Source: AP-15 sp045802495
GTDB lineage: Bacteria > Pseudomonadota > Alphaproteobacteria > ATCC43930 > CGMCC-115725
Length of the DNA: 48,087 nucleotides
NCBI GenBank assembly: GCA_045802495.1
Contig: JBJMQW010000276.1
Location: 1-48,087 of the forward strand
Direction: 5' to 3'
Part shown: positions 9,601-24,600 of the stretch, one piece after another
Position numbering within the stretch: the first letter of the stretch is position 1
How the letters are laid out: every line of letters begins with the position of its first letter
Translations under genes and position numbers: made by a program
Notes under the pieces: model-generated
Told to the model about the DNA's origin: nothing
Database searches by the model: none
Seen by the model: the letters and a program-made list of their open reading frames with translations, nothing else

Positions 9601-12600
9601 TGACCTCGATGTCGTCTGCGTGGTCGAGAATGCTGTCGGGCACGGTCTCGCGCACGCGGATCCGGGTGATCCGGGCGACGATGTCGTTGAGGCTCTCGAC
9701 GTGCTGAATGTTGAGGGTCGTGAAAACGTCGATGCCCGCGGCGATCAGCTCCTCGACGTCGAGATAGCGCTTGGGATGCCGGCTGCCGGGGGCGTTGGTG
9801 TGCGCGAGCTCGTCGACCAGCACGAGCTGGGGGCGCCGCTCGAGAATCGCGTCGAGATCCATTTCGGCCAGCAAGTGGCCCTTATATTCCACCCGTCGAT
9901 GCGGGATGACTTCGAGGCCCTCGATCAATGCCTCGGTCTCGCGCCGGCCATGGGTTTCGACCACGCCGACGACCACGTCTGTCCCGTCACGCCGTCTGGC
10001 CTGTGCGGCGTGCAGCATCTCGTAAGTTTTTCCGACCCCGGGCGCGGCGCCGAGGAAGATCTTCAGCCGGCCGCGGCCCTCCTGCTTTGCCGCCGCCAGC
10101 AATGCCTCAGGTGACGGTCTGGTCTCGCGCTCCGCCATGTAGTCAGTCTAGCCGCTTTTGATTCGTCATTCCCGCGAAAAGCGGGAATCCAAAGGCCCCA
10201 AGGTGACAGCGGTTGCTCTGGATCCCCGCTTTCGCGCGGGCGACGGGAAATCGGTGGTTAGTGCAGCTGGTCGAGCGCAATATTGAGCTTGAGGACGTTG
10301 ACCCGCTTCTCCCCGAGGATGCCGAGAAACCGGTCCTGGGTCATATTAGCGACAAGGGCACGCACCTTGTCGGGCTGCAGGTTGCGCGCCTTCGCGACGT
10401 GCGGCACCTGAAATTCAGCGGCGGCCGGCGTGATGTCGGGGTCGAGCCCGCTCGCCGAGGTGGTCACGAGATCGACCGGAACCGGGGCCGATGGGTTTTC
10501 CGCTTTGAGCTTTTCGGCGTCATCCTTGACCCGGTCAATCAGCGCCTGGCTGGTCGGGCCAAGGTTTGATCCGACCGAGTTCGCCGCGTTGTAGGGCGCG
10601 GGGACTGTTTTCGTCGGATCGTTCGGGTCTGCATCGGTCGTCGCCGAGGGGCGCCCGTGAAAATACTTGTCGTCGGTGAAGTTCTGGCCGATCAGCTCCG
10701 AGCCGATCACCTTTTCATCCTTCTCGATCAGGCTGCCATTGGCCTGATGCGGAAAGAGGAGCTGTGCGATGCCGGTCATGCCGAGCGGGTAGACGAGTCC
10801 CGTGATGACCGTCATGACAATGATCATCACAATGGCGGGACGGATTTGTCGCAACATGGAGGGGCTCCTCAGGCGAGGCCAATGGCGATGACGGCAAGAT
10901 CGATCAGCTTGATGCCGATGAACGGCACGATGAGGCCGCCAATGCCGTAGATCAGTAGGTTCCGTCGGAGGATGCTGGCCGCGCCCGCCGGTCGGTACTT
11001 GACGCCGCGCAGGCTCAGCGGGATCAGCGCGATGATGATCAGCGCATTGAAAATGATCGCCGACAAGATCGCGCTCTCCGGCGTCTGCAGACGCATGATG
11101 TTGAGCACCCCCAGCTGGGGATAGAAAGCCACAAACATGGCGGGAATGATCGCGAAATACTTCGCGACGTCATTGGCAATCGAGAAGGTGGTCAACGCGC
11201 CGCGGGTCATTAAGAGCTGCTTGCCGATCGCGACAATCTCGATGAGCTTTGTCGGATCGCTGTCGAGATCGACCATGTTGCCCGCCTCGCGCGCGGCCAT
11301 CGTGCCGGTGTTCATCGCTACCCCGACATCGGCCTGGGCCAGCGCCGGCGCGTCGTTGGTGCCGTCACCGCACATTGCGACAAGCTTGCCCTTCGCCTGC
11401 TCCTCCCGGATCAACTCGAGTTTGTTCTCGGGTGTTGCCTGAGCGAGGAAATCGTCGACACCGGACTCAGCAGCAATTGCCGCCGCGGTCAGCGGGTTGT
11501 CGCCGGTGATCATCACGGTGCGGATGCCCATCTGCCGCAATTCCGCAAAGCGATCGCGGATGCCGCCCTTTACGATGTCCTTCAGGTGGATCACGCCGAG
11601 CAGCCGATCGTCTTTTGCGACGGCGAGCGGTGTGCCGCCTTCCCGGGCGGTGCGTTCGGCAATGGCCGTCACCTGGCGTACCGCATCCGAGACCGGCGGG
11701 GCGCGCAATGCCGCCTGTGCGCCTCCGGTGGCGGTGCGCCATAGTGGTCCGGTGCTCCCCCCTTCGGCCGCCGCGACGATCGCGTCGACCGCCCCCTTGC
11801 GGATCGAAACGCCGTCGACATCGATGCCGCTCATCCGAGTCTGGGCCGAGAACGGCACAAATTTGGCATTGAGCGGGGCCATCTCACGCGCGCGCAGCCC
11901 GTATTTCTCCTTGGCCAGAACGACGATCGATCGGCCCTCCGGAGTTTCGTCGGAAAGCGAGGCGAGCTGAGCTGCGTCGGCCAGCTCGGCCTCGTCAATC
12001 CCCGGAAGAGTGATGAACTCGGTCGCCTGTCTGTTGCCCAGCGTGATCGTGCCGGTCTTGTCGAGAAGCAAGGTGTCGACATCGCCGGCTGCCTCGACCG
12101 CGCGCCCTGACATCGCCAGCACATTAAAGCGCACGAGCCGGTCCATGCCTGCAATGCCGATAGCCGACAGCAACGCTCCGATCGTCGTCGGGATCAATGT
12201 GACGAACAGTGCGATCAGTACGACGACCGACACCGCGCCCCCTGCGTAAGACGCAAAGCTCGGAATGCTGACCGTGGCGAACAGAAAAATCAGCGTCATG
12301 CCGGCGAGAAGAATGCTGAGCGCAATCTCGTTCGGCGTCTTCTGCCGCACCGCCCCTTCGACGAGCGCGATCATGCGGTCGAGAAAGGTCGAGCCTTGGG
12401 CAGCCGTGATCCGCACCCTGAGCCAGTCGGATGTGACGCGCGTGCCCCCCGTCACCGCCGACCGGTCGCCGCCGCTCTCGCGAATGACAGGTGCGGATTC
12501 CCCGGTAATCGCGGATTCGTCGACCGACGCGACGCCCTCGATGACCTCTCCGTCGCTCGGGATCAAATCGCCGGTTTCGACCAGCACGTGATCGCCGGGC

Positions 12601-15600
12601 TTGAGCGCAGTGGCATCCACCAGTTCGAAACTGCGCGCGTTGGCTGCCTGCAGACGCTTGGCGTGGGTCTCGGTCCGGGTGCGGCGCAGCGCATCGGCTT
12701 GTGCCTTGCCGCGGCCTTCCGCGACGGCTTCCGCGAAATTGGCGAAGAGCACGGTAAACCACAGCCAAAGGGTGATTTGCCCCGAGAACAGCGCGTTGGT
12801 GCCGACCACCCCGCCGCCTCCGGCGATCAGATCGCGCAGAAAGAAGATTGTGGTCAGCGCCGAGACGATCTCAACGCAGAACATGACCGGGTTTTTGACC
12901 AGGGTGCGCGGATTGAGTTTGCGGAATGACGCCCAGATTGCCGGCACGATCAGCGAGCGGTCGAAGATCGAGAGCGGCCGGAGCTGACGCTTGTAAAGCC
13001 CGGTCTCCTGCGAACCGATCATGATGGGCGAGATGTCGCTCATAGTCAGCATCCCTCGGGAATCTGATGCTTACGGTGCCGGGTAAGTCTTGCCCTGGCT
13101 CATCGCTATCTGCTCCATCACCGGCCCCAGCGCGACGGCGGGAAAAAAGGTGAGTCCGCCAATGATCAGCACGACGCCGACAAGGAGGCCAACAAACAGC
13201 GGCCGATTGGTTGGGAACGTCCCTGCCGATGGGGCGAGTAGCTTCTTCTGGGCGAGCGATCCGGCTACCGCTAAGAGCGGAATGACCATGATGAACCGCC
13301 CGATCAGCATCGCGCCGCCGATCGTCGTGTTGTAGAACAGCGTGTTCGCCGAGATTCCCGCAAACGCGCTGCCGTTGTTGCCGGTGCCCGAAGAGTAGGC
13401 GTAGAGAATCTCCGAGAAGCCGTGCGGCCCGGTATTGGCGATTCCGGCAAGCCCGGCCGGGACTACTGTGGCTAGAGCAGTCCAGCCGAGTATCGATAGT
13501 GGCAGGCTCAAAAGCGCAAGGATGGTCATCTTGACCTCCTTCGCCTCGAGCTTCTTGCCTAGATACTCCGGCGTGCGGCCGACCATCAGCCCGGCGACGA
13601 ACATCGCGACGATCGCGAAAGCGAGAATGCCGTAGAGACCCGAGCCGACACCGCCAAAGATGACTTCGCCCAACTGTATGTCGACGAGCGGCACCATGCC
13701 GCCGATTGGCAGAAAGCTGTCGTGCATCGAGTTTACGGCGCCGCAAGACGTGTCAGTCGTCACGGTGGCCCACAGGGCTGAGTTGACGGGACCGAACCGC
13801 ACCTCCTTGCCCTCCATGTTGCCGCCGGCCTGCGTCGCGTTGTGCGCGGCATCTATGTCGAAGCCTGCGAAAGCAGGATTTGCCTGCGATTCCGACCAAT
13901 ATGCAGTGGTCACGCCGAAAAGAAACAGCAGTCCCATGACGGCAAAGATCGCCCAACCCTGGCGTTCGTCCTTGACCATACGGCCCAGGACATTGGTCAG
14001 CCCGGCGCCGATCGCGAAAATCGCAACCAGCTCGATAAAATTCGTGAGTGGCGTGGGATTTTCGTACGGATGAGCAGAGTTGGTGTTAAAGAAGCCGCCG
14101 CCATTAGTTCCGAGCTCCTTAATGGCCTCCTGCGAGGCAACCGGTCCCTGGGCGATCGTCTGCTTGGTGCCCTCCAACGTCGTGGCGTCGACATAGGCGC
14201 TCAGATTCTGCGGAACCCCTTGCAATACCAAAGCGAGCGTCAGGATGACCGAGATCGGCAGAAGCACGTAAAGCGTAGTGCGGGTCAAATCGACCCAGAA
14301 ATTGCCGATTGCCTTGGCCTCACGCCGGGAAAATCCCCGTATCAGCGCCAGCGCCATGGCAATCCCGGTCGCCGCCGAGACGAAATTGTGCACTGTTAGC
14401 CCGGCCATCTGCACGAGGTAGCCCATCGTGGTTTCGGGCACGTAGGACTGCCAGTTCGTATTGGTGACAAAGCTGACAGAGGTGTTGAAGGCACTACTCG
14501 GCTCGACGCCGGTCTGACCCTGCGGGTTGAAAGGCAGGTACCACTGCAGCCGCTGCAGTGCGTACAAACTCAGAAAACCGACGATGCTGAAGAACAGCAC
14601 CGCTACGGCATAGGTAAGCCAGTGCTGCTCCTCTTTCTCGTTGACGCCGCAGCACCAATAGACGGCTTGTTCTACCGGCCGCAACACGGGGCTGAGGAAA
14701 GTACGCTCTCCAGCAAAAACGCGGGTCATGTACCCGCCGAGCGGCCGGGTGATGAGGATCACGATGACGCTGAACAGCGCGATCTGGACCCATCCGTCAA
14801 TGGTCATCGCGAGCTCCTAGAACCGCTCGGGGTTGATCAGCGCGTAGACGAGATAGACCGTGATCACGATGGTCGCGATCGAGCCGAGGATGTAGTCGAA
14901 CAGCATGGCTGTCTCACATTCTTTCGCAGGCAAGTACATAGAAGATGGACACGACGAAGAAACCGGAGCCCATCGCGATCATCAGGACATCAAGCATTGC
15001 GATTGCCTCAGCAGAAGTCACTTAGCCCGGGCCTCTTCACGCCGCGTCTTGTTAACGCGGGTCCGGGCGACATTGACGCAAATCAATTGGGACCTCGTTA
15101 CCTAACTAGTTAGCCGTAGCCACGCGTTTGACGGCGTGGGCGCCCGGGTTGGGATTTCACGGCCGATCAGATGCACCTAGGCGTATTATGATTCGAGAGG
15201 TATCCACGCCTTATTGCATAAGCGAACCATTAAGATCGCGAGCAAGCGTCGCATCACCGCAGTTCGGGCCTTGATCCGAGCCGCAGAAAGAATCCCGCGC
15301 CCGTGATCGTTGATAAGTCTTCGAGTGAAAACCTGGCGCTGCCGCTGAAAAAAATGGGCGGGACTGGAAACAGGACAGCTTCGAAGCTCGATCTGCCGGC
15401 CGCAATAAGGTCGACCATCGCGGCCTGCGCCAACACTGGCGGAATGATGACCGCCTTGACGCCGATGGCTCGCAGGCGGAGGTTGAGCGGCGACGATCCG
15501 CTCCCGGGAGCGGCAGATGAGGGGCTGAATAGGCGCAGAAGGGGAAGGTCATGGCGCTGGCGATGACGCGGCAGGCTGCCAGTGAGCTGCGCGCGACAGG

Positions 15601-18600
15601 ACGGTTCGATAACCTCGCTCCGGCAATTGCGCAGGCGGACGCGCGGCGGCTGTTCACCGGCGGGGCGTGAGATGGCACGCGTCCGCAATATCCCGTCGAG
15701 CCAGCTTCCGCCCGATCTCGCTGCGATCTACGAGCGGTTCGCCGGGCAATACGGCCCGTTCCGCAACCAGGTCGCAGTGTTCGCGCATGTGCCCGCAGCG
15801 CTGCGCCATCTGATGGGGATGCTGATCGAACTGCGCGAGGCCGCGACTCTACCCAAACGCGTTCTCGAACTGGCGATCGTCACCGTCTCGAAGCTCAATG
15901 GCTGCGAGTATTGTGTCGCTCATCACACGCCGTTTCTGGCGGTCGAAGGGGTATCTCCGGCCGGCATCGACCGTGTTCTAGATTACCGGGACCACCCAGA
16001 ATTCGACGCGAGAGACAAGCTCGTCGTCGAATACGCGATCGCTGCTTGGGAACGGCCGAACCGCATCCCCGACGCGCTCTTCGAGCGCTGCGCCGCTATT
16101 TCAGCGAAGCGCAGATCGTCGAGCTGACCTTGCGCATTACGCTCTGCGGCTTCTTCAACAAATTCAACGACGCGCTCGGCATCGAGGAAGAAGCGGCAGC
16201 CGCGGAACGGTTCGCAGCAGTCGGCACTTGATTTCGTAACAATGCGCTGTTGGTACGCCTCCCGTGACGCCATTAGGCGGCTTCGGCCAATCGACCACGG
16301 TCATGCGGGCGGGCGAAATCGAGTTCCGGGCCGAGCGGGATAATGCCGCTGGGGTTAAGATTGCGCATCCCGCCGTAATATCCGAGCTTGATGCCTGGGA
16401 GGTCGACCGTCTCGGCAACGCCGGGCATCTGGTAGATCTCGCGCATGTAGTTCGATAAGTTGTGATAATCGGCGAGCCGCCGCAGATTGCATTTGAAGTG
16501 GCTGTAATAAACAGCATCGAACCGTACCAGCGTCGGAAAGAGGCGCAAATCAGCCTCGGTGAAGCGGTCGCCGACTAGATAGCGCTGGCGCCCGAGCCGC
16601 TGTTCAAGATTGTCGAGCGCGGCGAACAGCTTGCGGAAGCTCTCTTCATAAGCCTGTTGCGTCCGCGCGAAGCCGCACCGATAGACCCCATTGTTGATCG
16701 CGTCATAGACAAGGGTGTTGGTTTCGTCGATCGCGCTGCGCAAAACATCGGGATAAAGGTCGAGCGTCGGATTGCCGAATTCGTCGAATTCGGAGTTCAG
16801 CATACGGATGATCTCGGAAGATTCATTGTTGACGATCGTCCGCGTCTTCCGGTCCCACAACACCGGCACGGTTGCCCGCCCCGTGAAGCCCGGGCGCGCC
16901 GCGCTGTAGACCTGATGCACGTGGAAGACGCCATCGACCGGCTCGAGACCGTCAAAACCGCGCGAATAGGCCCAGCCCTGCCCCTTCGGCAAATCCGACT
17001 GCACGAGCGGGATCGCATTCTCCAGTCCTTTGAGCTTGCGCATCATCACGGTGCGGTGCGCCCATGGGCATGACGGCGCCGTGACCAAAAAGTATCGTCC
17101 GGCCTCCGCCTTGAACCCGGATGAGCCGTCGCGGGTGACCCGGTCACGAAACCCCGACTCGGCCCGCACAAAGCTCCCATCGCTGGCCGTTGCCGGCGGA
17201 TCCTCTTGGTGCCAGATGCCGTCGACGAGCATGCCCATCACGAGTCTCCGCTGTTCCATCGATCACGCATAGATGATCGAGACTTGCGCGACCCTCAACC
17301 TAATTCATGCATCGCGCGCGAGCGTTTGACCCTATAAGCTCGACCCGATCATGATGCTCAGCGGGTGCACACTTAGCGGCTTGTCGATGCCCAGGCCGCC
17401 CACCGATTAATGCCGAAGCCGCCGATCCTCGCCGGAAAGGATTTCGCGGCGCCTTCGGTCTTCGAGCCGGAAAATCTGTTGCGCGAAGCGCGCCGACAGA
17501 AACGCCTGCCAAGCGCTCCGGTGCCGGAAATCTGCGTCCTCGACCCCGACGGGGACATCGTCCGGGCCTTGTGCCGGGCCGGGCGGGCCCGCCGTTCCGA
17601 GGGGTGGGCGTGTTACCACACCGATCTCTACGAATTCGAACATGCCGAAGAGCGCTTCGGCATCATCGGCTGCGCCGTCGGCGCCTCCTTTGCCGTGCTG
17701 TTGGCCGAGCAGCTGTTCGTTTCCGGGTGCCGGTTTCTCGTCAGCATGACTTCAGCCGGGCAGATCGTGCCGCAAGGACCGACACCCTATTTCATTTTGA
17801 TCGACCGGGCGCTGCGCGACGAGGGCACGAGCTACCACTATTTGCCGCCTGCCGATTTTGCCGAGGCGGACGAGGGATTGGTGGAGGCCGCGATGCGCGC
17901 CTTCGCGGCCGAAGGGCAGCCGATGTACCGCGGGGCCAGCTGGACGACCGATGCCCCGTTCCGCGAGACTGCCATGGCGATCGAGCGCTGCCGCGTGGGC
18001 AACATCCTAGCTGTCGAGATGGAAGCGGCCGCCCTTTACGCCTTCGCCCGGGCGCGTTGTCGGCCGATCCTGTGCTTTGCCCATGTAACCAATCAGATGG
18101 CGGTCATCGAGGGCGACTTCGAAAAAGGCGAAGCGGATGGTAGTGCGGCCTCGCTCGGCGTTATCGCGACGGCCGGGCGCGCTTGGCGCGGATCGGTGCG
18201 GTGCCGGATGCCTCGGGACGGCTGATTTCGTCGCGGCAGAGGTCCGCCGAGCTAGCTTCTTTTCAGAAACCGGGGTCGCGGTCCGGCCCGGCCCGGCGCA
18301 ACTCTTTTACGGCGGCACGCCGGGCCTTGGCTTGCAAACGCCGCTCCTTGGCGGCGGCGGTGGGTCTGGTCGGCCGTCGTGGAGTTGGAGGGCTGGCCGC
18401 GCGGCGGATCAGCGCGACCAGCCGCTGACGCGCGTCCTGACGATTGCGCTCCTGGGTGCGGAAGCGCCGGGCAGTTATGACGAGGACGTCGTCACCCGTC
18501 ACCCGATGACCGGCGAGGCGAGCCAGCCTGTCGCGCACTTCCGCCGGCAGAGAGCGCGAACGCGACAGGTCGAAGCGAAGCTGCACCGCGGTCGCCACCT

Positions 18601-21600
18601 TGTTGACATTCTGGCCGCCAGGGCCGGATGCTCGGATAAAGCTTTCCTCGATCTCGCTGTCATCGAGGGAGAGGTGATCGTTAATCGGGATCAACATAGC
18701 GCTTCACGCCTGATAGCATGGTAGTGTAAGCGTGAGTGTCATTTCCGAACGGGTCGCATCGCGCCGGCCGCCAGTGCGGCGGTGCGCGCTCGTGGTTGTC
18801 AGGAGCCAAGTATGCCCAATCTGAGTTTCACCGCACCGACGACAGTCGACGATGCCATCAACGCGCTCGCGCGCGCCCCCGGCTTGGCAAAGCCCCTAGC
18901 CGGCGGAACCGATCTCCTGGTGCAGATGCGGTCAGGTCGGATGCGCCCCGAGGTGATCGTCGATCTGAAGAGAATCCCGGATCTGATCGGCATCCGGGAA
19001 ACCGGCGACAGCTTTGTGATCGGCGCAGCAACCCCGGGGGTCATGCTGAGCGAGCATGAAGCCTTCGCTCGCGCCTGGCCCGGGATCGTCGAAGGCGTCG
19101 ACCTGATCGGCTCGCAGCAGATCCAAGGGCGCGCCTCGCTGGTCGGCAATTTGTGCAACGCCTCGCCCGCGGCTGACAGCGTCCCGGCGCTGATCGCCGC
19201 CCACGCGGTCGCGCTGATCGCCGGCCCGGACGGCAGGCGCGAGGCGCCGGTCGAGGCGATCGTCACCGGCCCGGGGCAGACGTCGCTGAAGAAAGGCGAA
19301 TTCATTGTCGAATTTCGCGTGCCGAAACCCAAGCCGCGGCAATCCGACGCCTATCTGCGCTTCATTCCGCGCACCGAAATGGATATTGCCGTCGTCGGAT
19401 GCGGCGTCAACGTGACCCTGGATGCGGCCGGGCTCTGCACCGACGCATGCGTCGTTCTCGGCGCTGTGGCGCCGACCCAGGTCATTGTCGACGAGGCCGC
19501 CGCGGCCTTGAAGGGCCACCGGCTCGACGACGATACCCTTTCCCGGCTCGACGCCGCCGCGCAGCGAGCCTGCAAACCGATCAACGACAAGCGCGGCACG
19601 ATCGAATACCGAACCAAGGTCGCCGGCGTCCTCGCAAGACGGGCGGCCGCCATCGCATTTGAGCGCGCCGCCGGGCGCGTGGCGGGAGTCCACTAATGGC
19701 CAAGCAACACGTATCGACGATCATCAACGGCGAACCGGTCGAATATCTGTGCGAGCCGCAGCAGACCATGCTCGATGTGCTGCGCGATGAGTTAAATCTT
19801 ACCGGCAGCAAGGAAGGCTGCAGCTCCGGCGATTGCGGCGCCTGCACCGTCATCGTCGACGGCAACATCGTCTGCTCGTGCCTGATGCTCGGGGCCGAGG
19901 CCGAAGGCCGCAAGATCACAACGATCGAGGGGATCGCCGAGGGCGACAAATTGCACCCGGTTCAGCAGAAATTCCTCGAACACGCCGCGCTGCAATGCGG
20001 GTTCTGCACTCCGGGGTTCATCGTCGCGGCCAAGGCGTTGCTCGACGAGAATTTGAACCCGACCGAGGAGGAGACCCGCTATTGGCTCGCCGGCAATCTC
20101 TGCCGCTGCACCGGCTACGACAAGATCATCCGCGCGGTGCTCGATGCCGCCGCCGTGATGCGGGGGGAGGCAGCGCGATGAGCTATCTCGACAAGGATCT
20201 GCTGAAGGTCGTCGGCACCCGGCCCATTCGCCCCGATGGGGTCGACAAGGTCACCGGGCGGGCCAATTTCGGCGCTGACATGAAAATGCCCGGCATGTTG
20301 TGGGGCAAGATCAAGCGCAGCCCGTACGCGCACGCCCGGATCGTCTCGATCAACACCGACAAGGCAATGGCATTGCCCGGCGTCAAGGCCGTGACGACTC
20401 GCGCCGATTTCCCCGACATCCCGCCGGACAAGCGCACGATCGGCGCCATGCCGCATAATCTGTGGGACCTGTCGCGCAACTGCATGGCCAAGGGCAAGGC
20501 GCTCTACGAAGGTCACGCGGTGGCCGCCGTCGCGGCAACTTCGCCGGCGATCGCCGAACAGGCGCTCGACCTGATCGAAGTCGAATATGAGGTGCTGCCG
20601 CACGTCATGGATGTCGAGGCGGCGATGGCCGACGATGCTCCGGTGCTGCACGACGACATCTTTACCGCGGGGGTCGAACCCAGGCCGACGAAGCCGTCGA
20701 ATGTCGCCAAGATGGTCCGCTTTGCCAAGGGCGATGTCGAGGCTGGGTTCGCGGAAGCCGAAATCGTCATCGAGCGCCGCTACACGACAAAACCCGTGCA
20801 CCAGGCCTATATCGAGCCGCATGCCTGCGTCGTCTCGGTCGGAGCTGACGGTCAAACCACGATTTGGAGCTCGAGCCAGGGCCAGTTCATGGTCCGCGCC
20901 TATACCTCGCGGATTGCCGGCGCCGAGGATAATGCGAGCATCCGTGCGATCCCCGCCGAGATCGGCGGCGGCTTTGGCGGCAAGACGATCATCTATCTCG
21001 AACCGATCGCTTACGTGCTGTCGAAGAAGTCGGGTCGGCCCGTCAAGATCGTGATGAACCGTGAAGAGGTCTTCCGGGCGACCGGCCCGACCTCGGGCGC
21101 CGTCGTCGAAGTCAAGATGGGCGCCAAAAAGGACGGCCGGATCACCGCTGCCAAAGCCGTGCTCAAATACCAGTCGGGAGCGTTTCCGGGCTCGCCGGTC
21201 CAGCAAGGCTGCATCTGCGGACTTGCGGTCTACGACCTGCCGAACGCCGAGGCGATCGGCTACGACGTTCTCAGCAATCGCCCCAAGGTTGCCGCCTACC
21301 GGGCCCCGGGCGCGCCCATCGGCTCGTTTGGAGTCGAAAGCTGCATCGACGAGCTGGCGCGCGAACTCGGCATCGACCCGCTCAAGATGCGCGAAATCAA
21401 CGGCGCCAAAGACGGTACCAAGGCGGCGCACGGCCCGACCTGGAACAACATCGGCTACATGAAGACCGTAGAGGCTGCCAAAGCGCATCCGCAGTTCAGC
21501 GTGCCGCTCGGGCCCAACCAGGGGCGCGGCATCGCCTCGGGCTACTGGCACAATGCCGGCGGTGAATCGAGTGCCGCCTGCCACGTCAACGAGGACGGCA

Positions 21601-24600
21601 CGGTGACGGTCACCGAAGGCCATCCCGACATCGGCGGCTCGCGCGCCTCGATGGCGATGATGGTGGCCGAGGTGCTCGGCGTTCCGTTCGAGCGGGTCCG
21701 CCCGGTTGTCGGCGACACGACGGCGATCGGTTTCAGCGCCTCGACCGGGGGCAGCCGCGTCACCTTTGCTGGCGGCATGGCGGTAACGCAAGCGACGCAA
21801 AAAGTTGTCGAGGAGCTGAAGAAGCGCGCTGCGATCATATGGGACATCAGCCCCGAGGCGGTCGAGTGGAAGGACGGCAAAGCCTACCCCGCCGGTCCTA
21901 ATGCTGGCAGCTTCGAGCCGCTCGATCTGCCTGCGATCGCCGCCAAGGCGGCACGCACCGGTGGCCCGATCAGCGCCGAGGTGCAGATCAACGCGCAAGG
22001 CCAGGCGCCGGGTTTCACGACCCATATCTGCGATGTCGAGGTCGACAAGGAGACCGGCCACGTCAAGATCCTGCGCTACACGGCGATCCAGGATGTCGGC
22101 CGCGCGATCCACCCCTCCTATGTCGAGGGGCAGATGCAGGGCGGCGTGGCGCAGGGGGTTGGCTGGGCGCTGAGCGAAGAATACATCTACGACAAAGATG
22201 GGCGGCTCGAAAATCCGGGCTTCCTCGACTATCGGGTGCCGGTAGCCTCGGACATGCCGATGATCGACACCGTCATGATCGAGGTGCCGAACCCGAGGCA
22301 TCCGTTCGGGGCACGGGGCGTCGGTGAGGTGCCGATCGTGCCGCCGATGGCGGCGGTCGCCAACGCGATCGCGGACGCGACGGGGATCCGGCTGCGCGAT
22401 CTGCCGATGTCGCCGCCGCGGCTGCGGGCGGCGCTGGATCAAGCGGAGCCGATGCGCGCCGCAGCGGAATAAGTTGGTCACCGGCCCCACATCGTCATCC
22501 CCGCGAAGGCGGGAATCCAGGGGCCGGCGTTTGGTCGCTCGCCCTGGGCCCCCGCTTCCGCGGGGGCGACGAACAACGGGAGTAAGGTTCGCATGACGTA
22601 TATGCCGAAGGAGTTGCAGAAGGTTGTCGGCACCCGTCCGATCCGTCCGGACGGCGTCGACAAGGTCACCGGCCGCGCCAATTTCGGCGCCGACATGGTC
22701 ATGCCCGGCATGCTGTGGGGCAAGGTCAAGCGCAGCCCGCATGCCCACGCGCGGATCCTGTCGATCAATGTCGACAAGGCGCTGAAGCTGCCCGGCGTCA
22801 AAGCCATCGTGACCTCGGACGATTTCCCGCCGATCGCCTCGGAAGAAGCGTTCGTCGGCGAAGGGCCGATGAATTTCCGCGACCTGTCGCGCAACTGCCT
22901 GGCGCGCGACAAGGTCCTCTATGACGGCCACGCCGTCGCCGCGTTGGCGGCTACCTCGCCGGCAATCGCCGAGGAGGCCTGCGAGTTGATCGAGGTCGAA
23001 TACCACGTCCTGCCCTATGTCATCGATGTCGAAGAGGCGATGAAACCGGACGCGCCTCTGCTGCACGACGACCTCTTCACCCAGGGGGTGGACCCCAAGC
23101 CGACGCACGCGTCGAATGTCGCGAAGGTGGTCAATTTCAGCAAAGGCGATATCGACGCCGGGTTCCGCGACGCCGACGTGGTGATCCAGCGGCGCTATTC
23201 GAACGCGCCAGTGCATCAGGCCTATATCGAGCCGCATGCCTGCGTCGTGTCTTACGCGGCCGACAAGCAATGCACGATCTGGAGCTCGAGCCAGGGCCAG
23301 TTCATGGTCCGCGCTTACTGCGCCAAACTACTCGGCATCGACATCTCCGACATTCGGGCGATCCCAGCCGAGATTGGCGGCGGGTTTGGCGGCAAGACCC
23401 TCGTCTATCTCGAGCCCGTCGCGCTGGCTCTCGCAAAGAAGACGGGCCGGCCGGTCAAGATGGTGATGAGCCGCGAAGAAGTCTTCCGCGGGACCGGACC
23501 CGCGGCTGGCGCGGTCGTCGAAGTCAAGCTCGGCGCCAAGAAGGACGGAACCCTGACCGCCGGCGAAGTCGTGCTCAAATACCAGGCCGGCGCCTTCCCG
23601 GGCTCGCCGGTCGGCCCCGGCTGCATGTGCGCCTTTGCGATGTACGACATCCCGAACGCCAAGGTCACCGGTTACGATGTCGTCAGCAACCGCCCGAAGG
23701 TCGCCGCCTACCGTGCGCCCGGCGCGCCGAACTCTTCCTACGGGGTCGAGAGCTGCCTCGACGAATTGGCCGACCAGCTCGGCATCGACCCGCTGGCCTT
23801 GCGCGAGAAGAACGCGGCCAAGGACGGCGTCAAGGCGGTGCACGGCCCGACCTGGCAAAACATCGGTTACGCCGAGACTGTCGAGGCCGCGAAGAACCAT
23901 CCGCATATGAAGGAGAAGCTCGGGCCCAACCAGGGCCGCGGCATCGCCTCTGGCTTCTGGTTCAACATCGGCGGCGAATCGAGCGCCGCCTGCCACATCA
24001 ACGAGGACGGCACCGCCGTCGTCGTCTCGGGCAACCCCGATATCGGCGGCTCGCGTGCGTCTATCGGGATGATGGCCGCGGAGGTTCTGGGCATCCCGGT
24101 CGAGAAAGTCCGGCCGATCGTCGGCGACACGAGCTCGATCGGCTTCTCGTTTCTGACCGGCGGCAGCCGTGTAACCTTCGCGACCGGCATGGCGGCGACG
24201 CAGGCCGCCGAGAAGGTTGTCGAGGAGCTCAAGAAGCGGGCCGCGATGATCTGGGACATCCCCGCCGACGCGGTCGAATGGAAGGACGGCAAGGCCTATC
24301 CCGCCGGACCCAACGCGGGCAGTTTCGAGCCGTTGCCCTTGGCCGAGATCGCGCTCAAATCGGGGCGGACCGGCGGGCCGATCAGCGCCGAGGTGTCGAT
24401 CAATGCGCAAGGCGCCGGCCCCGGCTTTGCGACGCATATCTGCGACGTCGAGGTCGACAAGGAGACGGGACAGGTCAAGATCCTGCGCTACACGGCTGTC
24501 CAGGACGTCGGCCGCGCGATCCATCCCTCCTATGTCGAGGGCCAGATCCAAGGCGGCGTCACCCAAGGGATCGGCTGGGCGCTCAACGAGGAGTACATCT